DNA of 64,000 bases from Volvox africanus (Eukaryota > Chlorophyta > Chlorophyceae > Chlamydomonadales > Volvocaceae), in assembly GCA_030268105.1 (NCBI GenBank), contig BSDZ01000103.1, positions 996,501-1,060,500 on the forward strand, given 5' to 3'. Made by a program: the position numbers and the translations under genes. This document shows, piece after piece, positions 33,864-47,595 of this stretch (position 1 is its first letter; every line of letters starts with the position of its first letter). The notes under the pieces are model-generated. The model worked only from the letters and a program-made list of their open reading frames with translations. It ran no database searches and was not told where the DNA came from.

Positions 33864-35136
33864 ACATAAATATATAAATATATATTTATTTATAATGATA
33901 AGTTTTCGTTTTTTTAAAAAGACAAGGTGTGCGTGGGTGTGTGGAAATAAAGCATGTACTCTTGCAGGATGAATCGTCCGCTCGAAGAAAACTGAGTGGC
34001 GAGGATGTTTGCTCAGCGAACATGAAGGGACGGGTGGGCGCGGGAGGCCGGGGGGGAGGTGTATGTGTGTGTATTTATGCTTACATGACATTTCATGATG
34101 GTAACGATAATGTGCTACAGCACATCACGGCAGGTACATATCGTACATTTTCAATGGTATGCTGGTCGGCCCCTTAGCGAAGCATGTACGGCAGGGACGA
34201 CTAGCGGACCCTCCCTCGACCACGGAAGCTGGCTAAAAAGTAGTAATTAATGGTTATTTTAGATGTAGTTGCATATGCTTTGGAAAGCGGGCGATAGAGG
34301 ACCATCCCGCAGAGCAAAGCCCGTCCTTGAAGCACACTAATAGATCGAGAGATGGAGTGATGATGTAAGATGATGCTGATGCTGATGATATACGAGGTGG
34401 ATGTGGATGCATACCCCTTATCATCTTTGTCTGCGCACGGCCGCATGTAGACGACAAGCTCATGATTGGCCGGGAAAGAGGTCTCTACATTTTCCTTGCA
34501 ATAAATGTTTATTTTCATAATAAATGGTATGTGAGTAATTGCGTACTGGGTAGGAATCTAGTGACGTTTTAAAATAGATCGACTTGGAGTCAGGCCTATA
34601 ATAAGTATGATTATGGATATATAATATTTTTTTGTTTTTTTAAGCGGCCATCCTTTATTTGCGATTTCCAGTCTGCTCATTCATCGCGGTCTATGTAGTA
34701 ATATGATAATAATAAGTTAAGTCCAAACATATAGCTTGTGCCGCTCAATTGTACAGACAATTAAAATATTATGTGGCTTTGAAAAAGCTCCAAAGGATTG
34801 TGAATATATTTTCCGGTCTTGGTTTTAGTGTCTGTAGTATGTTTTTTCACTGCTGCCTACCCACTCTAGCACGCTGCATATACCATACCAATTTTGAAGC
34901 ATAACCTTCCCGGGTCACCTCTTGTTGGCTTTTTCCTATCTATAATTGCCTCTCCGGTCCTGGCTTTTAAAATTGCTGCTTTTAAATTAAATGTATTTTG
35001 CATGCATGCAGGGAATCCTGGAAGGACTCCTGGAAGGATGAATGGATTCCGTCCATAATGATGAATGATGATGATAATGGATGTCCCATGTGCACACACG
35101 CTTACTTTAAATAATGCATCTGTACGTGGGTGTAGT

Positions 35137-35220
35137 ACCATGATAATGATTAGGATGTCTAATCCTGGCGTTAACTTGCGAGCTCTTTAGAGCATGCTGC
35201 AACAGTAGGTACGCATGCAT
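35137..35220 (+). repeat. Dispersed repeat R90, copy 1
   Basis: Starts CATGATAATGATTAGGATGT and contains GAGCTCTTTAGAGCATGCTGC. A clearly related but diverged sequence is at 60697-60790. Both contain inverted segments (ATGATTAGG... versus CCTAATC...), so each could form a hairpin. Confidence 0.7.
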
Positions 35221-35386
35221 GTACTCAGCGTCTCGCTTGCGTGCTTGCATGATGCCGATATCAGCATGCTGCCGGCATGCCTGTCTACTGCCTTTCCAAG
35301 GTGTGCGTGCTATTACTGGCATATCGTTCGGATGTAGCTACGTACCATCCATTGTCACACACCCTTTGTATGCAGGATAGGTGTTT

Positions 35387-35570
35387 CACTGTGGCTGGGC
35401 GACTTGCCCTGAAAGGACAAGCACCAGGGGCCCGGACCAGGGGGCCGAACCACAGCGCAAGAGGGGGGGAAGCACACGGCTTTTCGTCTGTTCGTCCTGC
35501 CGTGCGCTCCTCCCCTCGCACGAGCCAGCAAGGGCACACGGGCCTCACGAGCCCCCTATGTATGTATGCG
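35387..35570 (+). repeat. Dispersed repeat R190b, copy 2
   Basis: Begins GTGTTTCACTGTGGCTGGGC and continues through GAAAGGACAAGCACC to a CTCACGAGCCCCCTATG end. It shares its first 75 bases with 45387-45461 and is the reverse complement of 59690-59850. Confidence 0.85.
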
Positions 35571-38500
35571 ACTGCAGGAATTGGGATGCCCGGTCAAAGG
35601 GTGGGCTACATACATACGTATCTGCCGTCACTTTGAAATATATACATGTAAAAGTATCACCAGCGAGCTCAATCAAACATTCCACCATGTCGGTGGAAAA
35701 CAGCTAGGTAACCGCACTTAATGCATGAGCGTACATAAAAACAAGTTCCTTCATGTTCACGTCCTGTCGGTCAGGACGTCGACGACGTCGCTCGTGTGGT
35801 GACCTCCAGACGACTTCCTCCCACTTTCATGTGCGCGTTTCTTTATCACGACATATGAATGAAATAATATTTGTGATTGTCTAAACTTTTGTTACAAAGC
35901 AAGCAAGTAAAATGGAACGAATGGTATGACGTGTAAGGAGTACGTACATGTTATGTACGTACGCATGTAATGACGTATGGAGTCTACCTTGATAGCGTTC
36001 TGTTGGTAGCTCACGGTACAAGGATTTATAAGATTGTATTTGGAAACAGTACGTCCATCACTTGGTCCTGCTCGCGCCTGTTGAGCACCTCCTCCCACGC
36101 TCAAGACACGCACAGACACGCAGGTGCGTCGTGGATTTTTGGTAAATTTATTTGAGTCGCGCGACGGGCAAGTATGATTGGAATATGCCTATGTATGTTT
36201 ACCAACCTATCTGCTTATCTATCTATCTATCTGTCTGTCTGTCTGTCTGTCTATCCATCCTTCCATATATCCATATATCTGTCTAGCTTCATCAGTGCTG
36301 ATCGAGGCAGCGGGCAACATGGAAAAAGACGCGCAAGGACCTACTCCGGACCTACTTATAAACCTTCGTTTGGCTCGCGGCAAACCAACCCGACGACAGC
36401 GTCTCCAAACCTTTCCAAAACCCCGTATTGAATATTGATTCAAAGAACTCGTCATTATCAGCTAGGATTCCATTCCTTGCTTTTAAGTTAGGATAGGCAG
36501 CAGGGTTTCTCTAACGACGCAGTTAGCACATCTCAGTGGGGCCCCGATGCATGCGTGCGTGCCCACCGACTAGCTAGGCTTGTGTAGTAGTCGAATGTGT
36601 AGGGCATGCACACGCTTCCACGACGTAACGGTGCAGCAGCACCTTCCCACCATCTTGAGAGGCCCTTGCGGCTCTCAACTACTACAGTGATGGATGCTCC
36701 ATCTGTAATGCCTAGCTACCGTTGTAAATGTATGATGATGACCCTAGCTTGCACCCGACGGATGGGGGACGGATTTTGTGTTCTTGGCACAACCGTCCAT
36801 TTTTCTGTATACTTGGCGGCGGATCGAAAACCTGTTTTCCGTAGCGCCTGCCCGGGCACGCACCATATGACAGACAAAATTCATGCGCATCTTGTCATGC
36901 TCTGCATCAACCCGCATGCGCAAAGCTGGATTCGGTCTCGAGAATTTACATACATAAATATAAGTATCCGGGCATAAATATTGATTGTATCACAGGTTGC
37001 AACATAAGGCGCACGATGCTAAGGTGCGAGCCTTCGCCTTTAAAATAATGAACGTTACAGAATACACGTTACACTCTTCCTGCTGGCGCGTGGACGACCT
37101 GTCTGCGCATAACACGTCTGCATCGTCAGCCAGGGCTGACCAGCCGCGATCGAGCAAACTGAGTCCGTACAGACCCTGTCCACGTCATAGCGGCCGTTCC
37201 CCATAAAATGCTTGCCAGCGCGGCATGTCTGGACAGAGCGAGGATATGGCACAAGTGCGTGTGCGCGTGCTTTATAGGGAACCTCGCTCGCTCTTCCTGG
37301 GCTCTGCTACTGTGAAGCTGTTGCTCCATGCCCTTCCCTTTGTTCGCTTCGGTCGGCTGGCTATTATTTGCCGCCATCGAATTCACGAGTTACACGACCT
37401 CCAGAACCAGCTAAAGAGATGCTGAGCGAGCCAGAGATTCGATGAAGAGGGACCTACGTAGATGCTGATCGTGGGTAAACTTTGTTCCTCGTGTATCGGT
37501 GCGCACACACGCACACACTAGGTAAAATGTATACATATATGTGTATATATATGTGTGTGTGTGTATATAGACATAGATACGTACACACATATAATTGTAT
37601 ATATGTAATTGTATATATTGTATACGTACACACATATATAATTGTATATATATAATTGAATATATATATACATGTGTATGTATATTAGGTATGCGAGGAT
37701 TAAGGAGCGAGCGAGAGCAGAGGCGCGGCAGGAAAGACGCATATACATGACATCGTATGCCAAAATGGTTAATCAAAGTTAAGTCAGCAAGTAAGCTGCC
37801 TGCTGCCTGCTAGACCCCTGTTGATGAAACACTACTGCGGCGCTACTGCTTGCTTGCCGATCCAGCCTATATATTTGTGTTTCTATCTCGAATGGATAGA
37901 TGCGAGACAAACATACAATGTTCTTACATAATAAAAATGACCACAATTGGCGGGAACAATAGAAGTATAACGGCATGCGTGTATATGGCGCTCATCAGGA
38001 AGGTATAGACCTTCCTCTACCCGGCGCTGATCACTTTGGGGTATTCTCTAAATACTTTAACCCTACTTAAACTGATTTTTCGCCAAACATATACAGATAC
38101 TTTAATGTTCGCAACGTAAAATTTCGCGCCGACTTTGGAGTCTGTGTGTGGATGCATGTAGCTAGCTAGCTAGCTAGCACGATGAAGCTAGGTAGGTGTA
38201 TGTGTCACGTTCGTCGGCGGTGTCGTCCTGCTGCCTGGCCGGCCGGATCTGCCGGATGTGCGTGGAACGTTGCTTGCGCAACAACGAACCAAGACGTCTT
38301 AGTCTCAAATTGCGCATCGTGAACATATCTTAACAAAATCAACAATCGGCTTATGCGTAAATTACACCCGCCGCATGGGTTCCCAGTGTTAAACTAAATA
38401 ACAAAAATATTATGCGTTTTATTGAAGGAATTTCTTGGATCGTTTCGCACATATACGGACGGCCTCGGATTACTTGCGCAGGTGCGCGTGCGCAAGTAAT

Positions 38501-40152
38501 CGCTAAAATGATTGTTAGGAGTTGATGAAGTTAGCCGTTCTGCGCGCGTCAAGGAGGTAACTGTGATAGAAATGTTTAACATGTTAATGAATATTCAGTT
38601 ATCATAAAGCAGCTTCCCTCAAGGAGTCGCTTTACTGTCCAAGCAGATGAAGTAAGGCTTGCCCGGTTTTCGCCAGTTCCCGCAAAAATGCCACGACTAC
38701 AACCCGGCGGCTGGATGCTGCAACAAGCAAGTGTGAGGCTCACCCGTTTCGCCATGCTAGACTACGCCGCGTTTTCAGAACGCGTTTGACTTATGGTAAG
38801 GTTAAATGCTCCCTTTCCGAAGGTCAGGCACGTTCTATCATCCGAGTGCTTGCTTGCCTGCTTCGTTTCCACGCCGTTGTTCGAAAAGTGCGTCGTTACT
38901 TGTTGAACGGACATGATAAAGCTGTATATGTTAAAAATACATTGAATGAAATGAAGCCAGCGCGGAGTATTGTTACCGCTTTGGTGGTGTATGCGCCTGC
39001 CCGTCGGACCGTTCGGACAGGGTATTGAAAGGGCGCTGTCGCGTTTCCCTAAACTAGAAGCAGGTTCAAGATTCGTCTACTCAAACCATAATAATTTTAA
39101 TAGTATGGAATTATGAATTTTAGGCAAATATTTGCAACTTACGTCGGCACGTACAGACACGAGTTCACGCTTCTACGATTGGACGAGATTGTTGATGACT
39201 TCTTAATAAAGTCGTTAATTATTTGCGGGTAGATTTACAATAAATAAAAATCTACCGCCTGATATGTCTAGTTGCAAACGAGATAATCACAAGCCACAGC
39301 TTGCTTGAGGTTAGGCTAAGACAATCAAAGATTATTGCAACGATTATTTTTAAAGACTCGAGGCCTTTAATTAAGGCATATTCATCGTTTGCAGAATCTC
39401 GAGGGTTCCAAAAGTACCTATGGCACTATAACAAGCTGAATTTAAAAACCTTCCATTTCATATAACTTTTCATGAATGACATTTCGGATCATGTGTGAGC
39501 AAGGATAGAACGGCGATGTCCCCGTTCCTATTGTGGGCGGTCGTACACGTCCACCACACAGCCCACCTGTAACGCTGCGTGCCATATGTCCTACGGTATT
39601 TTGCATACAAAAGTGCACAAGTTGAAGGGCTTGGAGTTTTCTTACTTTCTTCATTTTGTCATTTCACGCCTCGCGACGCTTTTACGACGGTGCGCTGCAC
39701 TGGATACTTTTGAACGGAAGTCGTAATAAGTACCAGAATCTTCATTCAACTTATCACTCCATCACCTTTAGAAACTTTGGTCGCAGAAGCGTCCGTTGTG
39801 GCGGTGCAGAGCTCGAACAAAAGCTGTTCGAACATAACCTGTTGGGTTCACTTATCGATCACATTCCTTAATGCCTTAGCTTTTGATTGATACTTTATCG
39901 TGGCTGTCCTGAACTTCAAACGAGTATGCTGGTATTTGGTCTGCCATCTTACTTTACTGCGATATGGGATGGAGCTTCTGGAAAGCCATAATCAGCATTA
40001 AGAGCTGCAAAATACGTGACGTGATTTGGAAGTGTCCTGATCTTCCCTAACTGTGGCTTCCCAGTTGATGGGATAAGGCCTTGTGTGGCGACCCGATAGG
40101 AACGCGATTGATTGGATCGCGGGTAATCTTCGTTGGGATAGGCTGAGATTGT

Positions 40153-43100
40153 GTGCCGGGAAGGCACGAAGTAACAACGGCGCTTTCAACAGCTACCTTG
40201 GGGTGTCTGCTCCTGACATTACTATGTGCAGCTGCAACCGCGAGTGCCCACATATTTGAAGGTGAGGAATCAAATAAAGATACACAATCATTCCTGTCCT
40301 TGGTGTCGTTTAATGTGATCCAGAGAGCTTTGGCAACGATGACAACCGTCCACGTTAGTGTTTCGGTACGCCTAACAACAAGAGATGATATCATAAGCTT
40401 ACTTTTAAAACAAGGGTAAAATTAAATTAGATTTGTCGCTGGATCGGTGCCAGGTCCTCGTTCGGTTTCGGACGTATTTGCTTTTTTAGGCTTGACACGT
40501 TGAGCTTTATGTCACTCATGTCTTATTTGTTGTCTCTATTGGGATCCATTTTTTATTGAGCTGGGCTAATACGCTTTGACCACCAGGTGCAGTACTGTTG
40601 GTTTGTCAACAATGTGTCTAACGCTCCATCAAGGGATAAAAACAGTTTCAATGTTATGCTGTATGCAACAGAACGCGTAAATTTGGGCTTTGCTAACTGA
40701 CATTAACGGCAACTTTCCCGTTCAGGAAGCAATGCTCACGACCGCCAGCTGCTTTGGACTAGGTACAAGAAGCCACCGCCGCTACCGCAACTTACGCCAG
40801 ATTCACCTCCTCACCCCGATGATCCATCTCAGCCACCCCCTCCCCCACTCAGTCCCACAGCTCTATATGCACCAGACTATCCTACGGCGCCCCTAGAAAA
40901 TGTCCAACCGCCACCTAAACCGAAATTACCGCGCGCTGCCAAACTGGGAAAGCGAATACCACTGCAGCGCAAAAAATCACCGCCGCCACATCCCCCTCCA
41001 GGCATTCCTCCGCCCAAAAGGAAGCCGCAACGTGCCGCAAAACTGAGTCAACCGGGCCCGCCATCACCCCACACAGGTGGAGGGTCGCTCCTGCCCACAG
41101 AGCTGCGGCCACCTCCACTACTCAGCCCACAGCAGCGCGGTTCCCCATTACCACGGAATGATGCTGAAATCCGCAATGATCCACCACCAAACGCCCCTGT
41201 ATTTGCTGCATCTGAACAGCTTCAAGTGCAACCCATATCAATGTCGCCACCAACTAAGCAGCTTAAGGCGCCACCTCTCCCACGTCCTAATCCTCCATCT
41301 TCTCTTCCATCTCCTCGCTACCTTAAACCACCTCCGCCTTCACCTCCCCTTCCGACACCCCGACCTATTCCTGCGCCCCGTCCCCCTCCACCTAGGGGTA
41401 GGATGCCGGGGCCACCACTACCTCGTCCACCAACGCCTCTGCCTCCTTTGTCTCCTTCACCTCGGCCTCCACTTTCCCCATTTTCACCTTCAATGCAGCC
41501 CCCACCGCAAAGACTACCTCCACCACCACCACGCCTTAAGCCTCCGCCACTCATACGACCACCTCGCCCTCCCCCACCGTCACCGTTACCATCACCACCT
41601 GCTCCTCCATCACCCCGTCCACCACCTTTCCCTCGGCCGCCACCACGCGGTACAGCATCACCGCAGCTACGTCCTACCCCTACAATTCTGTCACCTTTAC
41701 CATCGATACCCGCGTCCACATCGCACCCTCCACGTCCCACATCCCCTATGCCTCAATTGTCCCCTGTCCTTTCATTTTTTCACTTGCCACCATCTCCCCC
41801 GCCACCTCCGCCGCCACCTTCCCCGCTGCCACCATCTCCACCGCCACCTTCCCCACTGCCACCATCTCCCTCGCCACCTTCTCCCCAGCCACCTTCTCCA
41901 CCGCCACCTTCCCCACTGCCACCATCTCCCCCCCCACCTTCCCCATTGCCACCATCTCCCCCCCCACCTTCCTCACTGCCACCTTCTCCCCCTCCGCCTT
42001 CCTCACTCCCACCATCTCCACCGCCACCTTCCCCATTGCCACCATCTCCACCCCCACCTTCCCCACTGCCACCTTCTCCGCCGCCACCGTCTCCCATACC
42101 GCCCTCCCCACCACCGCCTATCCCACTGGTACCAACCCCGCCACCACCTTCCCCACCGCATCTGCCGTCACCTCTCCCGCCGCTGCCAGACCCACCATCA
42201 CCGTCCTCACGTCCATTTCCATTCCCACCACTGCTGGCAGCTCCATCGCCCCGGCCCTCCCTGTCCCCTCCTCGTGCTCCTCGCTCTCCACCACGCTCCT
42301 CCACCCCTGCTAGGTTACCACCACCTCCGAGTCCCCCACCACCCTCCCCTCCACCACCCTCGCCTCCTCCACCATCACCACCACCCCCAACCCCACCGCC
42401 ACCATCACCGCCACCTCCATCACCACCTTCTCCTCTTCCACTATCCCCTCCACCTCCTCCACCGCCTTTCCCTCCACCCCCTTCACCTCCACCCCCATCC
42501 CCTCCGCCACCATCCCCTCCGCCTCCGACTCCGCCCCCACCAAGCCCACCACCACCGCCATTGCTGCCTCCTCCCTTACCACCGTCACCAACCCCATCAC
42601 CTCCACCCACATCTCCTCCACCACCATTTCCCCCCCCTCCGACTCCCCCCCCACCAAACCCACCCCCACCATCCTCACCTCCACTGCTTCCTTCTCCAGT
42701 AATATTCTCATTCCCCCCTCCACCTCCACCGCCTTCTCCACCACCCCCTTTAACTCCACCACCATCACCCCCTTCACCTCCCCCACCATCACCCCCTTTG
42801 CCCGCACCACCATCACCCCCTTCACCTTCACCACCATCACCACCACCACCACCACCGTCACCGCGATTGCCTCCTCCTCCGTCACGATCTCCACGTCGGC
42901 CTCCCCGGTCTTCGCCATCGCCACCGTCACCAACCCTCCCAGCCCTACCAACCCCATCGCCACCATCCCCATCACTACAGTCCCCATCACCTCCACTCCC
43001 ATCTCCTCCGCCACCAGCCCCTCGGCCTCCACTTCCGCCGCCACCAACACCACCGCCGCCACCACCTCCACCTCCACCGCCATCACCTCCGCCACCTTCA

Positions 43101-46100
43101 CCTCCACCACCATCGCCTCCGCCACCATCCCCCCCACCTCCGACTCCACCCCCACCAAGCCCACCACCGCCGTCACCTCCACTGCCGCCACCTCCAATAA
43201 GATCCTCACCCCCACCTCCCCCTCCACCGCCTTCTCCACCACCCCCTTCACCTCCCCCCCCATCACCACCACCCCCATCGCCTCCACCCCCATCGCCCCC
43301 CCCACCACATCCTCCCCCACCATCACCACCACCAGAACCATTCCGACGCCCGCCGCTACGCCCGCGTGGCCCCCGTAGGCTTCCTTCCAATCCGTCACCG
43401 ATTCCAGCCTCACCCATGCCACCACCACCATCTCCACCTTCTCCTCTGCCGTCACCCCCGCCTGCTCTGCCACTCCGCCCGCCGCCTCCATCCCCACGCC
43501 CGCCACCACGGCCTCGTGCTCCTCCAAAACGTTTCCCACCGCCACCACTCCCCTCCCCTCCCCTCCCCCTGATATCATCATCATCTCCGCAGCCAACCTC
43601 CTCTCCCCCACCTCCTCCCCCGCTGCCGTCATCACCACCGCCAACCCCTTCACCATGGCCAATCTGGCCGCCATCACCGTTACACACTCCGCCCTTCGTT
43701 GACCCACAATCCCTCACCTGGATTGGTGACGCTCCAAAACCAATCCAATCGCTAGTTCCCCCACCATCATTAATCTTGGGGCCTCCCAAACAGATAGGGC
43801 CAGCAACAATACTCCGACAACCTTCACCTCCTGGCTCTGCAGCGATAGCGGGGGAGTCCGATAATGGCCATGGTCAAGAGATGCTGTTCCTACCCATCCA
43901 ACCCTCACCAGACGTATCATCGCTGGGTCACGAACCGCCGCTTATACCTCCTGGAGCCCCCTTAACTCCACCTCCATCGTCTCTACCACCTCCTCCACCA
44001 CTGCCGCCGCCATCCCTACCGCGTCCTTCACCACCGTCGCCACCACCACCTTCTCTTCCACCATTGCCTCCACCACTGCAACCACCATCCCCATTGCCTC
44101 CATCAACACCACCACCACCACCACCGTCATCGCCTCCACCCCCACCGCCTCCATCACCACCCCCACCCTCACCACCGCCATCGCCTCCACCCCCACCGCC
44201 TCCATCGCCACCACCATCCCCGCCCCCACCTCCTCCACCGCCGCCACCACCATCCCCGCCGCCACCTCCTCCACCGCCGCCACCACCATCCCCACCGCCA
44301 CCTCCTCCACCGCCACCACCACCATCCCCGCCGCCACCCTCCCCGTTTCCGCCTCCACCGCCATCCCCTCCCCCTCCCCCTTCCCCGCCGCCACCGTCAC
44401 CTCGCCCACCTCCACCTTCGCCTTCACCACCCTCCCCCCCCCCACCCTCCCCACAACCTCCTTTAAGGCCCCGTTTCCCACCTCCCGTTAGGATACCCCC
44501 GCCCCCACCCTCACCACAACCGCCCCCATCACCACCTGCCCCCATCCCAGATAACTCTCTCCCAGGTACGGCATGTGTAAAAACCGCGTAAGTACGACAT
44601 AGGGTATGATATGGCATGTGGAACTATCCGTGTAAGTACCGCATAGGGTTTAGTAAGCGTAATTTATCGGAGCATAGCTAGGCTCCGTTGCTTCAACTTA
44701 ATATCAGCGTAACAACGCGATGGCGAAATTTTCCTAGTGGCTCCCGATTCAGTCCACATTCCCAGCAGTGTACTTCGATCACTGCGACACCACTGGCTGC
44801 CACATAGCAATTCAGCATTAGGGCCTCGGTAGCAGCGGGTCCGCATGCAGCAGCGTGGAGCAGTCAGCCCAATCAGGGATAAGCAGATGCGCCAAATCCC
44901 CCGTGGTGGTCTCGGAGCTAAGTAGGGCTGCACTCCGGCTATTCCGTACACAAGTCAGAAGTGAGAAATACGACAACCCTGTAATGATCAATATGCAATT
45001 GGATGTCTGTTGACCTCTAGTCGACTTACCCAGTGCCGTACCTTCCTACAATAACTTCCATGGATACAATAACTTCCAACAGCAATTTCCAACTGCCAGT
45101 GTCAACTCCCTCATTGGACTGCCGTACTCTCCCGCAGGCGGTAACTGCCCTGACGCGTCACTTCTTCTGACCGCCACCAACAAGTACCGCGCGATTCACC
45201 AGGCGCCGCCGCTTACGTGGGATGCAAATCTGGCAGCTCGGTCGCAGGCGTATGCGAACTGGCTCGTTACACAGAAATGTGTGATGATCCATGGAACCGT
45301 TGGGGAAAACCTCTTCGGAGTGAGTTGGTTGAATTGATGGGAGGCGATGTGTGTGTGCGTGAGCGTGCATGTGTATGTACGAACGGGTGTTACACTGTGG
45401 CTGGGCGACTTGCTCTGAAAGGACAAGCACCGGGGGGGGCCCTGACCATGCCGAACCACAGTATGTATGTACGTATGTATGTACCGCAGTATGTATGTTT
45501 GTGTTACAGCGTGAGCCTTACAGGGTGGTGGCGCCTTTCCTCACCAGCAGCCCCCTAACCTAACCTGGGCGAGGCCCTGCCTGCCTGCTTCTCCCTCCGG
45601 AATGGAGAAATGCTCTTATCTATTCACACCAATTAAAATCAGCATGTATTTGTTGGGTTCATCAGCGTTCACCGCCAGAGGGCAGAAACAGGGCAGAATT
45701 TAACAATCCGGATCAACGCAACAACCAATTCTGTTCCCAATCAGCCAACCTCCATAATGTTGTCATGAAAAAAATCATTGACTGGGGGTTGCTCACGAAC
45801 TCAGCATAGCTTTGACAACACTGGGGGGCATTATATGATCACTATAAGGCGTATGCAAGTTATAATTGCAATATTCTATATGCAACCAAATGGTTGTACG
45901 GGATTTTGTAGAGTTTTAGGCTTTATATCTCTGTGTGTATATTTTCAAGTCCACAATAATCATGTCCATGGTCTGCAATTTAGTCCGGGACTTGGTTTTC
46001 GTTCGGGAATTAAACGAAAATGTTCATTCTTGCTACCGTATTAGTCCCTACGCTGCCGTATGCCGTATGCCGTACACGTCCATCTCGTAAGTCTGCATCC

Positions 46101-47595
46101 ATCAACGATTGCACCTGTTACGAAGGGGAGGACGCACCATGTTCCCGATGCGTTGTTGTGTAATTGAAATTCCGAATCCAAATCCAAAAGACCCAAAATC
46201 AAATCCATGCAGGAGCTGTCGTACCCTTGGCCCGAGGGAGTGTGCCAGGACGCTGTTGACAATTGGTACAGTGAGGTCGGCAATTACGACTTTAATGTGC
46301 CGCGGCCTTTTTTCGACAACTACTTTCGGAATGAAATCGGCCACTTCACACAGCTGGTAGGTTCTTATCCTCGGTATGTTACACTTAACGCAACTCCAAA
46401 TTCAAAACTCCCCAACATCGACGGTTTATTCAAATGTCTTGACACTTGGACCTGCAACAACTTGACCTGCACACGTTATACAACACGCGTTAGTACTCCA
46501 ACACGCGTTAGCACTACGACAATCCTAATTTGCTCCTGCTGACCGGTAGAGACATCCCCTCTTAATGCCCGGAACCATCAGGGCGCCATTAGAAAAGTTG
46601 GGCGGGAGGTCGGTGTTTCGTAACAGCCATCACGATTGCCGCCGTCCATAGAATAATGTGAAACCAAAAATCAAACTAACACAATTAATGATGCTCTACA
46701 ACGGCGGATGCCTGGAGAAGTTTCTAAACGTCTCTATTTCAACAACAATCGTTATACGGCGTTCCCGTACTCTCGTCCAAGAACTTGTCTTCTTCTAAAG
46801 AGAAGCCTACGCCTGACTGAGCTATAGAGAACTATTTTTAAAGTGAAACTTTTATTTGGGCTTTAGGGTTTTAGGGTTTTCCATTCAATCCCTTCAAACA
46901 TATCATGCGAATAGGTCTGGGGTTGGCCCATTCTCATTTCCGGAGCACGCTCAAACTTACGCACGCACGTATACCTTCCCCCTGCAGTGCCTTTTTTATA
47001 ACTTAATGACAAGGTTCCTTCTTTTGCCGCACCCACAGGTGTGGGCTTCCACGACTACGATAGGCTGCGGCTTCGCTGTGGCTGCGCAGCCCGTCACCTT
47101 CTCCTCCGGGAATGTGTACACGGGCGCCTGTAAGGTGGTGGTGTGTAGATACAACCCGCCTGGCAATTACGCAGACGACGACTTGACGAGACGGAACGGT
47201 GAGCGCACTTATAATCAGGTGTCGGTAAGATGTTTCCTTGCTGAGCCTCGGCTCTAGGAGTCTAGGGTTCTGTATGTGTATAGGATAGATCTAGGGTCTA
47301 GGGGTCTAGGGTTGTGTATGTGTATGGGATAGATATAGGGTTTAGCAGACTGTCATCCTAGAGGTAGGATCTAGGCAATCGAAATGCTGTGCGCTGCTCT
47401 GCCCATGCTGTGTTGTGCCCATGCTGTATGCCCATGCTGTGCTCTGTCCTTCCCTGCCATGCCCTGCCATGCTCTGCTGTGCACAACAACCACGTCCATA
47501 TCCCGGTCCCATCCCTCTGCACAGTGTTGCCGAACACCACAGCCATTCCTCGCTTACGTAACCTCTTAAGCGTCTTTCCGGGCGGATGGGAGTAA
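40153..47595 (+). CDS. Secreted hydroxyproline-rich protein with C-terminal CAP (SCP/PR-1) domain
   Basis: Exons 40153-40261, 40726-44565, 45138-45319, 46213-46356, 47039-47198 and 47525-47595 join in frame to about 1,501 residues. Exon 1 encodes a signal-peptide-like core (ALSTATLGCLLLTLLCAAAT then ASA). Exon 2 alone encodes about 1,280 residues dominated by SPPPP and PPSP units, typical of hydroxyproline-rich wall glycoproteins. The last four exons form a CAP domain: TWDANLAARSQAYANWL, then IHGTVGENLFG, then GHFTQLVWAST (CAP1 signature), then VVCRYNPPGNY (CAP2 signature). The domain is about 185 residues, normal length. The product is expected in the extracellular matrix. Oddity: the signal-peptide frame opens after a TGA and contains no ATG; GTG at 40153 is only a frame marker, so the true start probably lies in an upstream exon I could not place. 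Confidence 0.88.
45387..45545 (+). repeat. Dispersed repeat R190b, copy 3
   Basis: Shares GTGTTACACTGTGGCTGGGC, TCTGAAAGGACAAGCACCGG and CCGAACCACAG with the other copies. It lies in intron 3 of the CAP-domain gene and is interrupted by GTAT repeats. Confidence 0.8.

Larger units (their letters stand above)
33839..40152. other. Gene-poor intergenic region
   Basis: About 6.3 kb with repeats but no supportable gene: dispersed repeats at 35137-35220 and 35387-35570, a CTAT/CTGT tract at 36215-36260, TA/TG tracts at 37520-37690, GCTA repeats near 38158-38178 and AT-rich sequence at 34540-34860 and 39050-39470. A minus-strand reading at 34866-34990 (KAAILKARTGEAIIDRKKPT) looks protein-like but is too short to name. 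Confidence 0.5.

Noticed and set aside
41780..43789. 669-codon open frame on the minus strand (Gly/Asp-rich)
   Set aside because: Exact shadow of the SPPPP-coding exon; CCACCA-type repeats keep the complement free of stops. Other frames at 41077-42702, 42310-43707 and 43928-44617 are shadows too.
44664..44951. 95-codon minus-strand frame in an intron of the CAP-domain gene
   Set aside because: No domain, no splice or start context and random-looking composition; also considered and dropped as a small RNA gene.
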